Shown here: piece by piece, positions 37,060-51,269 of the stretch
Layout: the number at the start of each line of letters is the position of its first letter
Numbering within the stretch: the stretch's first letter is position 1
From: Melastoma dodecandrum
Lineage: Eukaryota > Streptophyta > Magnoliopsida > Myrtales > Melastomataceae
Reading direction: 5' to 3'
DNA: 64,000 nucleotides
Assembly: GCA_029817715.1 (NCBI GenBank)
Contig: JARUPY010000045.1
Span: 744,001 to 808,000, forward strand
Program-made: the position numbers and the translations under genes
The notes under the pieces: model-generated
Told to the model about the DNA's origin: nothing
Databases searched by the model: none
The model's input: only the letters and a program-made list of their open reading frames with translations

Positions 37060-38097
37060 GTTTAATCACCAAAAGAGAGCTTATGCATCCAGCAAAGGGA
37101 ACCAAAATGAAAAATTTGTCATAAACTAAAGAAAATCGTAGCATAACTACTTACATTGTCTTTGTCCACCTCGGCGATTGTATCCTTGATGTCAGCTTCA
37201 TCCCCAATTCCGTGCTCTTTCATGCTGCTTCCAACTCGTCCTTGGTGATATAGCTTGATGCACATTACAAAGAAAGAGTCGATCACACCACAAATGAGTG
37301 TTCCCATAGGGACATGACAAGGACTAATTTTCGATTCCCGAACACCTTAACACAGAGTATTCAAGATTACTCCTAGGCAGAGTATTGAAGCTACTAGTAA
37401 TAATTTAAGAGGCTTACCCACTGCCATCCTTGTCGAAATACTGAAACGCGGAGCACAGGTGCTCGTCTCTCTCCAGTTTATGTCGATGCATAGTAGCTGA
37501 AATAAACTCAATATAGTCAATAGTCCCGTTTCCGTCGACATCAGCCTGAAACACAGACCACATCATCAATCGACGAGGCAACTCCAGTTTAGTTGAGTAA
37601 CAATGGGCTGACCGCATCCATAAGTTGCTGGACTTCCGCCTCTGATAGCCTCGACCCAAGTCGAGCCAAACCAGTCTTTAGCTCTTCGTAGGTGATTGTC
37701 CCACTATTGTCCGTATCCAAGTTGGTGAACATAGCTTTGAGACCTTTGATGTCCTCTTCGGAGAGATTCGCAGCAATAACCTACAAAGAATTACAAACTA
37801 ATCTCATCAGAGAAAAGATGGCAACTCTTAAAACTGAAGGAACTCCCCTCATTGTACATACTTTTTCGACAGAACAAGGTGGACAAGTGATCAAGCCATA
37901 ACTTTTAGAAATTACGAAGACGGCATCATTCTAAAGCAACAAAACAAAACAAAACTCACTGACGATCTACTGTAAGCAATTAACCTTCAAGGCGAGTTTC
38001 TTGAGTTTATTCATGGCCCTGAACTGCTTCATTCGAGAGAGAACAGCGCTGTCTATTGGCTTGTCTGATGCCTCGCCTTCTTTGAGCCATGGATGTT
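37060..38097 (-). pseudogene. CDPK fragment 3: autoinhibitory and EF-hand exons, kinase domain deleted
   Basis: Minus-strand exons: about 38097-37988 ([20 protein letters not shown] and [15 protein letters not shown], the junction/autoinhibitory segment), 37781-37618 (EF-hands 1-2, ending VQQLMDAVS), 37551-37431 ([14 protein letters not shown]), 37260-37155 (EF-hand 3 region, mildly deleted). The last exon is largely lost near 37070. Upstream, at about 38171, intron sequence joins directly to the CDPK 5' leader (compare 48862 with 50264 in the longer copy). A single deletion of about 1.4 kb removed all kinase exons. Confidence 0.8.
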
Positions 38098-39863
38098 CTG
38101 CTCATTACCATCATTTAGTCGTTGTTTGCTGCCTGGGTTTAAGCAAGTAAATGGGCAAGAGAATTTCAGATCAAGTCAAGAACTTGGGGTGGGAATTGGG
38201 TGATGATGTTTGGACGGGGGGAGGGAGGAATTGTTGAGGAGATTTTTGCAGCCTTTTGTTTGATATGCAAAAGGGAGTGAAAGAAGTTGGGGAGAAAGAG
38301 AGATGCTGGAAGTTAGCTTTGCTGAGGTTTTAGTTTAAAGAATAATAAAAATCAAAATCGAGTTGGGTTAATAAAATTTGGTTTAAACAAATTAATGTTA
38401 ATATATTGTTATTGAGAAATACTGTCCGGTGCCCTTCACCTAAAAACTAGCAATTATGCGAGGGGTTCCACTTCTAATTAGGGGTTAGTTCAGGCCCTTT
38501 CTATTCGGTGTGAGATTATTTTCCAATACCTCCCTATAATTCCACGTCGGATCTTTGTTCGACGGTTGGACGTCCTTGTACGGAATCTTTATCCGACGGG
38601 ACGAATTTGGCTCTGATATTATGTTAGCAATCGTGTCGGGATTCACCTTCAGATAAAAACTAGCTATTAAATGGTTCCAACGTCGATGTTTCAAATAGTG
38701 ACATTGAAAAAAATTGACTAAATCGCAGTTTTTTTTTAGTATTAGACGAAAGCTTTTGTTTGAAACATTGATTTTTTATAAAGATGTTTGAATATCGACT
38801 TTGGTCCGACATAAAAAAAAAATATGTAAAAAGTTCATAAGTCTTCCAAATCGAAGTCGATATTTCAAACAAGGTATTCGGATATTTCTGAATTCGAAAT
38901 TCTTTTTCGTAAATTTTTTTCTACACCAACGTTACAATAATACTCTATTTATCTTGACATTTTTTTTCCTAAAACTAGCACGCATTTAAGTACTAGGAGT
39001 TGATTATACATGCGACCAACTAAGTTATCTGTGAATGAAGTGGGTGGGTGTACACAGGTGATCGATCATCAATCATTGTTTCTTTGTATCTATCTAAAGA
39101 AAATAATAATGATAATAAATTATACTCATTCCCTAATCCCCACTATATATATCATTTTATATGATTAATAAAAATGAGACGTGATGGGATTGGAAACTAA
39201 GATAAAAGTCACGTGTTTGCAAATGTACAACCAATTTATGTGTCCATCACGTAAACCTGAAACCCCTTGCTTGGTATGCTTCCAGGAACTTGCTCTTTTG
39301 CCCGTGGAAGTGACATTTCATTTCGTCCATTGGCTCTATGTTGTCCGTCGTCCTCACCCCGCTACGACGTCATGTCATCGTTACGTGGTGCGGCTAGGCA
39401 TACGACACATTACATGAGCCCGTCTGGATATGTTCGTAGTAAGCCGCATTTTGATCTGATCAGCTTAATATATTGAAACACGGGGGAATTTCCGCGAAGG
39501 AAACGCCTTCCCGATGTTAGTTGAAGGAACACAGTCGACTTTCGATGGTCAATCGTGCATTCACTAGAAGACTCGATGTTTGTTTCATTTTGATATTCAT
39601 TAAATGAAAACAACTGACATTTGGAGAATTATACTATCGGAAAAGATTAGTATGAAAATATTGTATCCCTAGTTGAATCTACTGAAAATTGGACTAAGAT
39701 TTCCGATTCCAAGTATTTTATTTTGGATTTTTTTTCCAAGGCTTTTGTTACCGAATTGACGATTATAGTTGTTTAATTTAGTGATTTAATATGTAATATG
39801 TTTAGTGAGTTGTGTTTTTTCTTATTTTAGAGAATATTAAAATTATAAAAATACATCTAATGT
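38098..39863. other. CDPK 5' flank and shared flank, no gene
   Basis: 38270-38680 matches the other CDPK 5' flanks. 38690-39580 matches 63070-63960. A weak inverted repeat (about 38784-38803 against 38852-38872) could fold into a hairpin. 39450-39860 matches 50760-51264. Nothing coding seen. Confidence 0.5.
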
Positions 39864-41190
39864 TGTTAACCTTGGTTATGATGATGAGCTTGAGAAGTTA
39901 TGTTATAAAATCATAGTACTGTGTTGTTGTAACACTTTGCTTGTCTTTGATGAAGAGCTTAAATAATGTGATGCTGTGTTACAGTAAGGCGTTGCAGTAA
40001 TACTCCGTCTGACCTTATGTCTAGGAGTCTAAGTACATTGAATTTGATTTAGACATTCCAAATCATACGTTTATGATATTTGCCTTCCAAAGTTACGCCT
40101 TTACGGAGTTAAATCGTTAAATCAAATAGCTTTGATTATGATTTGACTTTATTAATTAATCTGATAAGATTATTATTAGGTTAGTTATCTTTTAAGACAT
40201 GAAAACAATTAATCTTATTCGGATGAAATAACTTATCTAAGAGAAGTTATCAATTGGGGCGCGGCGACCGTTGAGCAGATATCCGTTCAGGTCAGTTTCA
40301 CATGGATTGTCCCAATGAATCTGGACATCTCCCACGAAATTTCTTCATAGAAATAGACTAGGCTATTAGACCAAATTGTCTTTGTCCGTCTCACTGGTCT
40401 AAGTGGTTGTCCAAAGCCTGTATGATCTGAGTGAAGCTTTGAGGATTGGCAGAGAACGGAAGGTGCTAAGTGATCGCCTGGTTCTTACCGCTTGCAATCT
40501 GCGTCTGAGAGTGTCAAGGGCTGAGTGCGACCTTGATCGTCGTGAGAGGGACTGAATGTCCTCAGTGCATTTAACGAATGGCTGGCCAATCGTCTAAGGG
40601 CAGTAACCAGTTATTGACCCATCGATAAGAAACCGATCTTGTCATGTCTTTTCGAGAATATCGGAGTTGCGCAGTTAGACACGCACTTGCAGGTGCGCGC
40701 CAGAAGTCTCGTGCCTGCAGGTTAGAGCACGAGTTGGGAACGTCGCGGGTGTGGAAAGAGGTTCTCCCGAGCACATGGGTGTTGTGCAGAAGTCTCGATC
40801 TCCTGAGGGACAGTAGAGTAAGTCGCGTGGGAGCCGCCAGAGTTGAAAATTCCACACTAGGCACTGTGTGTGCAATGCAGTGAGTCACGACCGTGCTAAC
40901 CGTGCACGTCCGAACTAAGTGTTGGATGGATACCTTGATTTTGCCGTGTGAGAAGTCAGGTTACGCTGTGTGAGGAACCAACCCTTTCTTATATTTTCCT
41001 TTTTGTTCTAAGTGACTGTTTTTGTGGTTGTTTGCAAAAGGCTCATTTGCACCCATTATATTTATATAGTGGACTCACCTCTACGGTAGAAAGTGGACGT
41101 AGTTCGATCAAAGCCGAACCACTATAAAACAATTGTGTCCCTTACGATCGTGCTTACATCCATATGAGTATTTAACGAACTAAAATCATA
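39864..41190 (+). mobile_element. 3'-truncated copia-type LTR, family B copy 1
   Basis: Begins TGTTAACCTTGG directly after AATGT (39859-39863) and matches 51270-52280. Its R-region-like part (TTATATTTATATAGTGG, AGTGGACGTAG) near 41060-41105 is typical of copia LTRs. At about 41190 the LTR is cut off and joined to sequence equivalent to 53365. Relative to copy 2 it keeps about 290 extra bases at about 40445-40735. Confidence 0.75.
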
Positions 41191-42239
41191 ATGAACTGGA
41201 ATTTTAAACCCTTACCGTCGGCACAAGCCGGAAACAAAAAGAGCGTAAACAGCGTGTCTTTGCATTCCAACCCACAGAGTAACACCTCATTGGGTTTCAA
41301 TAAAGTGTAGTAATAAATTTCTTGAAGGACAAATGCATGATAGTGCTCGAGTGTACATGGTTCTGCTCATTACATCGCTTCCCTTTCCATTAAGTGACTT
41401 CTCCTCTCTTTGGTCTCCCCCAAAATGATTAGTGAATAGGACCACACCAATTTACATGAGCGTACCCGTATCCGCGTTTCGCCCCACGGTTGCTCCCACC
41501 ATAAACCCAAGATCATCCACAAGTGGAGCACGGACATTCTCCATGACCCCTGGGTTCAACAAGGGGAAGTTTGTGTTCGATCTGACGCCAGGCTAAGGGA
41601 GTGACCGGATTGTCTTTGTGGGTGTAGGGGACGGCATTCTCCATGACGGAGAGGGATCTGCTGGACAGCTTGAAAATTGCAGCTTAGTATGAAATCTTCG
41701 CATAGCGGCCTATGAAATGTAAGCATGGTTTGATGATTAGACGGCGATTCCTTTACTCATAGTAGGCATTTCAGTGGATAATGCAATTGTTTGTATAATC
41801 AGTTGGAAAGTGATTCGGTAAGTGTAGGTTGAGATCCATGAAAGAGTTTGACCGTATGAATTCCTTCAATGATGAATATACATTCTATAACCTTTAATAT
41901 ACCACTCTGTGGATGGTCTATCGATCCTTCACTTTGTCTTTAAAATGTGTTTAAAATGTAAACAAACCATATTCTTTTGAAATATCTGGTGTATATCACC
42001 AGCCATGTTTCCTTCTAAAGTTAGATAATTGAGGGGACTAAATCATGTTTGATAAACCTCCAAACAAAAGATTGACGGTATTCTTCCTGAAACCTCCAAA
42101 CAAAGCAAAACTACAATCATATTAAGGCTTATTCATTATAAGATTTAGAAGATATCCGATGATTATGGCGTAGCATTTTTTATTATGTGTGTATGGATTG
42201 GTTGCATTGTCCTGAGCCTTTTTAGGCGAGTTATGACGG
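41191..42239. repeat. Flanking repeat block upstream of malic-enzyme copy 2
   Basis: 41190-41280 and 41700-42009 match 53365-53775. From 42009 on it matches the first bases of the window and 53775-53893. No gene was recognised in 41300-41700, which is unique here. Confidence 0.6.
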
Positions 42240-43668
42240 ATGGATCTACTGCTCGTAGGTCATTTTGAGTTTTTTTTCTGCTATATTGGAAAGAGAAATG
42301 CTTCATATTTTTGCTTTTGTGGTGTATTACTGTCGACATTGGAACCAACAAAAACTGTATTGACAGCGGCTGATTTGAAGAGGATAGAAGAACAAGTTAG
42401 GATGGCCCATCTGATCCTACTGCTCATGGCAATGTGGCGAATTCTAAATGCAGTTTGTCCCCTTAACTTATAACAATTGATTGAAAACATAGTTGTGCAT
42501 TTTCTGGCTTTGTGCAAGTGTTAATTTCAAAGATAGCAGAATATGCCCTCGCTGTGGTCTTGTTTGCCAAAACTATAGCGGCTTAGATGTCCTAGAGGGA
42601 TGTTTCTTAGCTCTGAAGATCGAGGAGAAATGATATCTATGGTCCTTGTTTTTCTGATTTACCCGTGAATGCTATTGCTTTTCAGGTCTTTTGTTGTTGG
42701 GGTTTTCAATGCCTAATATTCCTGTGGATTGCAGTGTTTGCGTACTTCCGTTAGAATCACAACCATATTTTAGAATGGGGACTTTACCATTAGGGAAGGT
42801 ACTTTCTAAGTATCCATAAGTTTTCCTAGAGAAATCCGAGTATCTTCTTCTGCATAGGGACAGGACAGTGCAAACCTTGAGAAAGATCCACATAAATCTA
42901 GCAACCTTTAGAAAGGCTCCTTAGATATCTAATAAAAAATTAAATAAACAAATTAAACATGCTCCATGAAAGACCCTCCCGTTTCTCTCTAAGAAAGGAA
43001 CTACAGACACAAAGAAAAGAGGTCAGGCTGCCAAACAGGATTTGCCGGCACCCTCTGCTTTAGTAAAATTCGAGCAAAAACAGCAGACGAAGAATTTTTT
43101 CACCCAAAACAGTGTCAAATATGTAAGTTAGATGTTCTGACATCACTCATTAAGCTCCGTTGTCAGTGTAATAGCAGCTAATCTCTTGAAATCTAAAAAC
43201 AAATATAATATTCGTAGTACTATAAACTAATCTCTCTTTTGCAGTTTTCCGTCAAAGTCACCAATGCATGGAAATAATTTTATGTAACCAATCTTGAGGT
43301 ACTTCTTTCGATAGATACAATTAAAGAAAGTATCAGTGGACTCAAATGATTTAAAAAATTAGTGAATGTGAACATTTTTTTGCCATGAAATTCTGTTGAT
43401 GCAACTATTCCTTGCTGCACATATAAATCTTTTTCCAAGCTGCCATGTCATGCTGTGCTAAAGTGTTACTCTGTCAGAAGTTTGGTTGAGATGTCATGAA
43501 AACATGAATTCCTGGGCATACATGATCGTTGTCACAAATGGAAGTAGAATATTGAGTCTTGGCGATCTAGGGATTCAAGGAATTGGAATTGATATTGGGT
43601 GCCGCTGCTGGAATAAACCCTCAAAGGGTGAGATCATGGCATTTTTTACTCATCTTATCCAATTTTAT
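42240..43668 (+). pseudogene. NAD-malic enzyme pseudogene, copy 2 (truncated)
   Basis: Matches 231-1835 of copy 1. Coding remains: 42365-42450 (ADLKRIEEQVR), 42530-42640 (IAEYAL, then a deletion removing the IVYTPT codons), 43500-43620 ([22 protein letters not shown] block lying as [20 protein letters not shown]). It ends at about 43668, inside the following intron, where it is fused to the TNL-2 upstream block. It is shorter and more decayed than copy 1. Confidence 0.8.
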
Positions 43669-43679
43669 CTCATTCAACC

Positions 43680-43957
43680 CGGATCAACGGAGGAAAAGCA
43701 GATGAGCGGTAATTTCATGTAAGAAAAAGTAATTGGGCCGAATATCACTCGCCCGTGTTAAGGTAAGACCAAAGACGACTTTTTAGTCTTTTTTTATGAA
43801 GTCGTCGTCGGTTTGGCAGACGAAACTTCCTCGTTAGTTTCATGTTTTCCCGAACGAAACTTCTCGGTAATTTCCAACTTCTCCTCCCCTTCAATTATTT
43901 TCATCCACACGACCCCTGCCTTTTTGTCAAAGTTCGATCATTTGTCGCCTGCCTTGG
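43680..43957 (+). promoter_or_regulatory. Upstream region and leader of TNL-2
   Basis: Holds the conserved TNL upstream block (GGATCAACGGAGGAAAAGCA to about 43890), also seen before TNL-1 and the LRR fragment. The leader is only about 60 bases beyond this block and lacks the 0.5-kb insertion of TNL-1. Upstream of 43668 the sequence is malic-enzyme debris, so the proximal promoter of TNL-2 is short or borrowed. Confidence 0.5.
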
Positions 43958-46900
43958 ATGGCGGGGACATCGGAAGCAGGGACTAGCCGCGGCACTGTGA
44001 ACACCCCCGTCGGATCTGCTTACGATGTGTTCGTTAGCTTCAGGGGACCTGACACCCGGTACAACATCACCGACGTCCTTTATGTGTCCATGACGGAAAA
44101 GGGGATACGCGTGTTCAGGGACACGGAGGAGGTCCGTAACGGCGAAGCGATCGGGGACGAGCTCCGTCGCGCTGTCCCGGACTCTAGGATCTACGTTGTT
44201 GTCTTCTCCAAAGGCTACGCATCGAGCGCGTGGTGCCTCCGAGAACTCGCCATGATGGTGGACTGCCGCAGGGACCCAGCCTCTAGGAAAGTCATCTTGC
44301 CCATCTTCTACAGAGTAAGCCCCAGCGACGTGAAGCTGCAAACTGATCGGTACCGGGACGCCCTCGAGAAGCACAAAGAAAAATACAAGGAAGAGGATGT
44401 GAAAATGTGGGAGGAAGCTCTGAAGAACGTTGGAGGTATCCGTGGTCTGGAATACAAAGGAGATAGGGGGTATATAACTCATAATCTTTAATCATTCTCT
44501 TTCTTATATAATTATTCATGTCATTTCGGATTTTTCAACAGCTGTTGTTTCCTTTATGCTTTTCCATGTTGTTAGTCGGCAGTTTTTTGAGAAACTTGAT
44601 CTCCATGTGATTTTGGGCAGGATGGGCGAGTTTGTTAGTGCTGTGGTTGTGGATATTCTAAACAAGCTGAAAATCAAAGATAGGAGTTTGCCGGATCAGC
44701 TCTTAGGGATGGATGATCGCGTGGAGAACGTAATGGGCATGTTGAATTTGAGTTCTCACGTTGAACGACAAGTTGTGATGGTGCACGGCATGGGGGGTAT
44801 TGGGAAGACAACGTTGGCGAATGTCATCTTCAACAGAATCTCTTCCCGATTCGATGGATGCTGCTTCCTTCCTGATGTACGAGAAACCTTGTCGACTGGT
44901 GCGGAGGGCGTTGAAAGGTTGCAAAAGAAGCTATTGAGGGATATCTTCGGCAAATCAGATCGAGAAATTGGTGACGCTAGCGATGGAATGAATGAGATCC
45001 AAAGAAGGCTCTGCAACAAAAGGGTCATTATCATTTTTGACGATGTCAGCGAGAAAAGTCAGCTCAAAAAGTTGGTTGGAAATTTCGATTTCTTCGAAAA
45101 GGGAACGATAATCATCGTCACGACGAGGGATAAGAGAGTTTGCGAGGGCCTTATGAGGAGACCTAGTGTGACTGCTTATGAAGTGGAGGGAATGAGCGAT
45201 GATCATGCTCTGCAACTCTTCAGTCGACACGCATTTGGTGGAGAGGGACCTCCAAATGACTTTGTTGATTTATCGAAGCGGGTTATTCGTATGTCCGGAA
45301 ATCTTCCCTTAGCTTTGGAGGTGATCGGAGGGCTCTTATTCGGAAAGGAAAAGAATAAATGGGAACATACCTTGGAAAAGCTGGAGCGAGTGCCTCACGA
45401 AGACATCTTGAATAAGCTGCGGATCAGCTACGATGACTTAGAGGAGAGTGAGAAGCAGATTTTTCTGGACCTTGCTTGTTTCGACCATAAAGTGATGCCA
45501 AGGAAGTATGCGAGTTACATGTGGGAAGCCTGTGGTTTTTTTCCTAAAAGTGGACTGGATGTCCTCCAGAACAGATCTTTGATAAAGGTACTGAATGTCG
45601 ACCACGACGAGGACAATATTTGGGGAGACTATTGGATGATAGAAAAAAAAGACAAGTATTGGATGCATGACTTAATTAGAGAGATGGGAAGGGAGATTGT
45701 TAGTTCAGAGAGCCCCCATCTCTGCAAGCGCAGCAGGCTGTGGGATCCTAAATTGGCACTTAATGTCATACGCCAAAAGCAGGTGAGATGATAATAATAA
45801 TAATAATAATAATAATAATGTTTTCCTAATTTATTGGATTGGACTCGATCTCTCTCTTTTGGCTTCCTCATTTCCTTTATGTTATGTTACCAGGGCACCG
45901 ATCAAGTTTTAGCCATCCACCTGGATGGTACTTCGGAACTTTTATCCTGGAAGGAATTAATTTTTACCGGGAAGGAATTCGAGGGCATGTCCAATCTCAG
46001 GTTTCTCAGCCTAATTGAAGCAGGATTAAGTGGGGAGTTTAGGAATCTATTGTGGCTACGTTGGGATGTGAACTTGTATGTCAGACCTAACCCCTATATC
46101 TTCCCGATGGACAGCCTCGTCATTCTCCAGATTTCGGGGTTTAAAACTACGGATTATTCAATGAAAGACATGGTATTAATTTCCTTTCCCTTGTATCCAT
46201 CTCTCATGAGGCAGAAAATCAACATTAACTAATCATGGGATGATACTCGTTTTTTTTTAATAGAGAATAGGTAATTTGAGAGTACTTGATATCTCGAGTG
46301 CGAGGATTACAGGACTGCCCGACCTCTCTGGTTTCCCCAAGCTGGAGATAATTGATCTCAGCTTTTGCTCGCAATTGAAAGAAATCCACAGTTCTATCGG
46401 TGTATTAGGGGATCTTAAATGCCTGAACATAGATAGCTGTCGGAAGTTGACAAGATTACCAGAAGAGCTTGGATATGCAAAAGCTCTACTAGAGCTCATT
46501 TTGATCAATTGTGTTGGAATTTCGAAGCTGCCAGAGTCTATTGGGAGGCTAGGGGACCTGAGAATACTCCGTGGGATTCTGACTAAGATAAGGAAGCTAC
46601 CTTCCTCGATCGGCAATCTAAAGAGCCTTGAGGTGTTGGAAATTGACGGATCACTCGGTTCTGTTGGAATTCCAATGTCAGAGGTGCCAAACCTTGCAAG
46701 ATGCAATCTTTCCGGACTCGCCAGCCTCCGATCGCTGACGTTAATTGATCTCGATGAGGACTTAGAGGGGATAGAGAAGCTATATGGGTTGCAGAAATTA
46801 AAGTTGAAGGATGTTGGTGGTATTCTTTCTACCAATTTGGGTTCCATGTCTAGGCTGGAAGATCTCTATCTACATTCTAGGAAAAACATTTCATCCGCAT

Positions 46901-47325
46901 TGCAGCTTCCTTTGGACTTACGTAAATTGACGATCCCGGGACGTTGGAAGATGATGCGGAGTGGGACTTTGCTGGATGGACGAGATATTAATGGAAATAT
47001 GAGTTATTGTATCAGGTTGTCAGATTTAGGATCGTTGAGGAGGCTTTGCTCTATACATATACGGTTTTATGACCGCATCGACTTTTCTGGGATTGAGAGA
47101 ATGGAGCTCTTGGAGGACTTAAGGGTCTTGTATTGTGGTGATTTCGTGGGTGAAGTCGTAGACCTGTCAAACTTGACAAGATTGAAAACGGAGGGGTTTT
47201 ATGAATGCAACTTTCTGATAAGCGTGCCCCGAATGGCGGGAGACTGCAACTTGAAGATTCATGACCGCCGGAATTGGAATCCTTTGAAGGCCCGTATCGA
47301 CAATACCACAACAAACGAAAAATGA
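43958..47325 (+). CDS. TIR-NBS-LRR disease resistance protein, TNL-2 (intact, 4 exons)
   Basis: Paralog of TNL-1 with the same intron positions: exons 43958-44469, 44621-45782, 45894-46172 and 46264-47325 splice in phase to 1004 residues. TIR: YDVFVSFRG, WCLREL with catalytic Glu96. NB-ARC: GMGGIGKTT, kinase-2 VIIIFDDV, IIIVTTR, GNLPLALEV, FLDLACFDH, and YWMHDLIREM preceded by a longer acidic loop than in TNL-1 (DEDNIWGDYW, then KKDK). Exon 4 encodes LRRs that diverge from TNL-1 mostly in the variable positions. A one-base deletion near 47265, relative to TNL-1 and 55805, shifts the last 16-20 residues and replaces the basic tail. Intron 2 carries an ATA microsatellite (about 45791-45819). 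Intact otherwise; target unknown. Confidence 0.92.
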
Positions 47326-47549
47326 GAGAACTGAAAGTTGAATGATGTACTTTGCCTCAACTAGAGGATTAACGTTGTATTCACTCGTTGTGTCTCTTAA
47401 CTCAGGAATTCATTAAAGAGGTCAAAGACAAATATTATTCATTTCACTTTCTGGTTCTGAGGGTATTCATTTCACTTCCTGGTTCTGCAACTTTTCTCGG
47501 GTCGCCGAAACTGAAGAAAGCGGATATGCTTGATGATTTAGGTTTGCAG

Positions 47550-47656
47550 GACTTTCCTGGGATGTTCGAGTGGAACATGTGGAGAGAGTGAAATGGTATG
47601 CACCACACATCCGCCATCTTGTCGCTGACGTGACATGCAGTCATACCTAGAGGTGA
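47550..47656 (+). pseudogene. Orphan last exon of TYW2/3/4 downstream of TNL-2
   Basis: Copy of 30884-30990 after the same TTTGCAG acceptor: DVRVEHVERVKWYAPHIRHL, with local changes (a G replaces T in the GTTGAA codon, and CAG to TAG near the end introduces an early stop). It sits at the same distance from the TNL stop as 11515-11621 from TNL-1, so TNL and TYW tail were duplicated together. Confidence 0.78.
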
Positions 47657-47852
47657 TTTCATTCTCCATTGGCTAATGATGTTCAAACTCCATTACCAGT
47701 TGCGAATTCCGAATGCATTAAAAACCTGTGGTTAGTTCCATGTCTTGCACCAGATATGCGCCCATCTGTCATTTTTCATCTGTTAGATGTCGAAATAGTC
47801 TTGCAACAATACTTCAAAAATGTTCCATTTCAATCGTAGCATGACTACTTAC

Positions 47853-50234
<2,382 letters not shown>

Positions 50235-51264
50235 TGCTGCGATAGAAGGGAAGGAAGTTGGGTTAAGATCAAGTCAAGAACTTCGGGTGGGAATTGGGTG
50301 ATGATGTTTGCTGAGGTTTTAGTTTAAAGAAAAATAAAAATAAAAATCTAGTTGGGTTAATAAAATTTGGTTTAAACAAATTAATATTTATGAATATTAA
50401 ATCGAAAGGTTTATTGTTATTGAGAAATACTGTCCGGTTCCGGTTCCCTTCACCTATAAATTAGCAATTATGCGAGGGTCCCAACTCTGGGGTTAGTTCA
50501 TGCCGTTTCTATTCGGTGTGGGATTATTTTTCAAAACCTTCCTGTAATTCTACGTCGGATCTTTGTTCGACGGTCAGGCACCCTTGTACGGAAATCTTTA
50601 TCCAACGGGACGAATTTGGTTCTGATACTATGTTAGAAATCGTGTCGGGGTTCACCTTCACATAAAAACTAGCTATTAAATGGTTCTAACTCTATTTAAG
50701 GTTTATCAATTGCAAAGGCAGATATTCTGAATCAGGAATAATTAATATATAATTAATTTGATCTGATCAGCTTAATATATTGAAACACGGGGGAATTTCC
50801 GTTAAGGAAACGCCTTGGCGATGTTAGTTGGAGGAACACAGTAGACTTTCGATGGTCAATCGTGCATTCACTAGAAGACTCAATGTTTGTTTCATTTTGA
50901 TATTCATTAAATGAAAACAACTGACATTTGGAGAATTATACTATCGGAAAAACTTAATGTTTATTGAATAAATATTCTACGAAATATAACAGTAACATTC
51001 AATATTTTCAAATAATCTCGTCAAAATTGGAAAAGATTAGTATGAAAATATTGTATCCCTACGTGGAATCTAGAAAAAATTGGACTAAGATTTCTGATTC
51101 CAAGTATTTTATTTTGGACTTATTTTTCAAGGATTTTGTTAACGAATGTATCTAAGGAATCCGCGATTATAGTTGTTTAATTTAGTGATTTAACATGTAA
51201 TATGTTTAGTGAGTTGTGTTTTTTTTCTTATTTTAGAGAATATTAAAATTATAAAAATACATAT
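50235..51264. other. CDPK 5' flank and shared flank
   Basis: 50235-50745 is the region upstream of the CDPK start, with partial copies at 12303-12680 and 38171-38680. 50757-51264 matches 39440-39860. A 75-base stretch at about 50955-51030 recurs at 52540-52612, on the other side of the solo LTR. No gene seen. Confidence 0.55.
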
Positions 51265-51269
51265 AATGT

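Noticed and set aside
38784..38872. MITE-like inverted repeat
   Set aside because: The arms are short and imperfect, with no target duplication; the copy at about 63180-63270 is explained by the segmental duplication.
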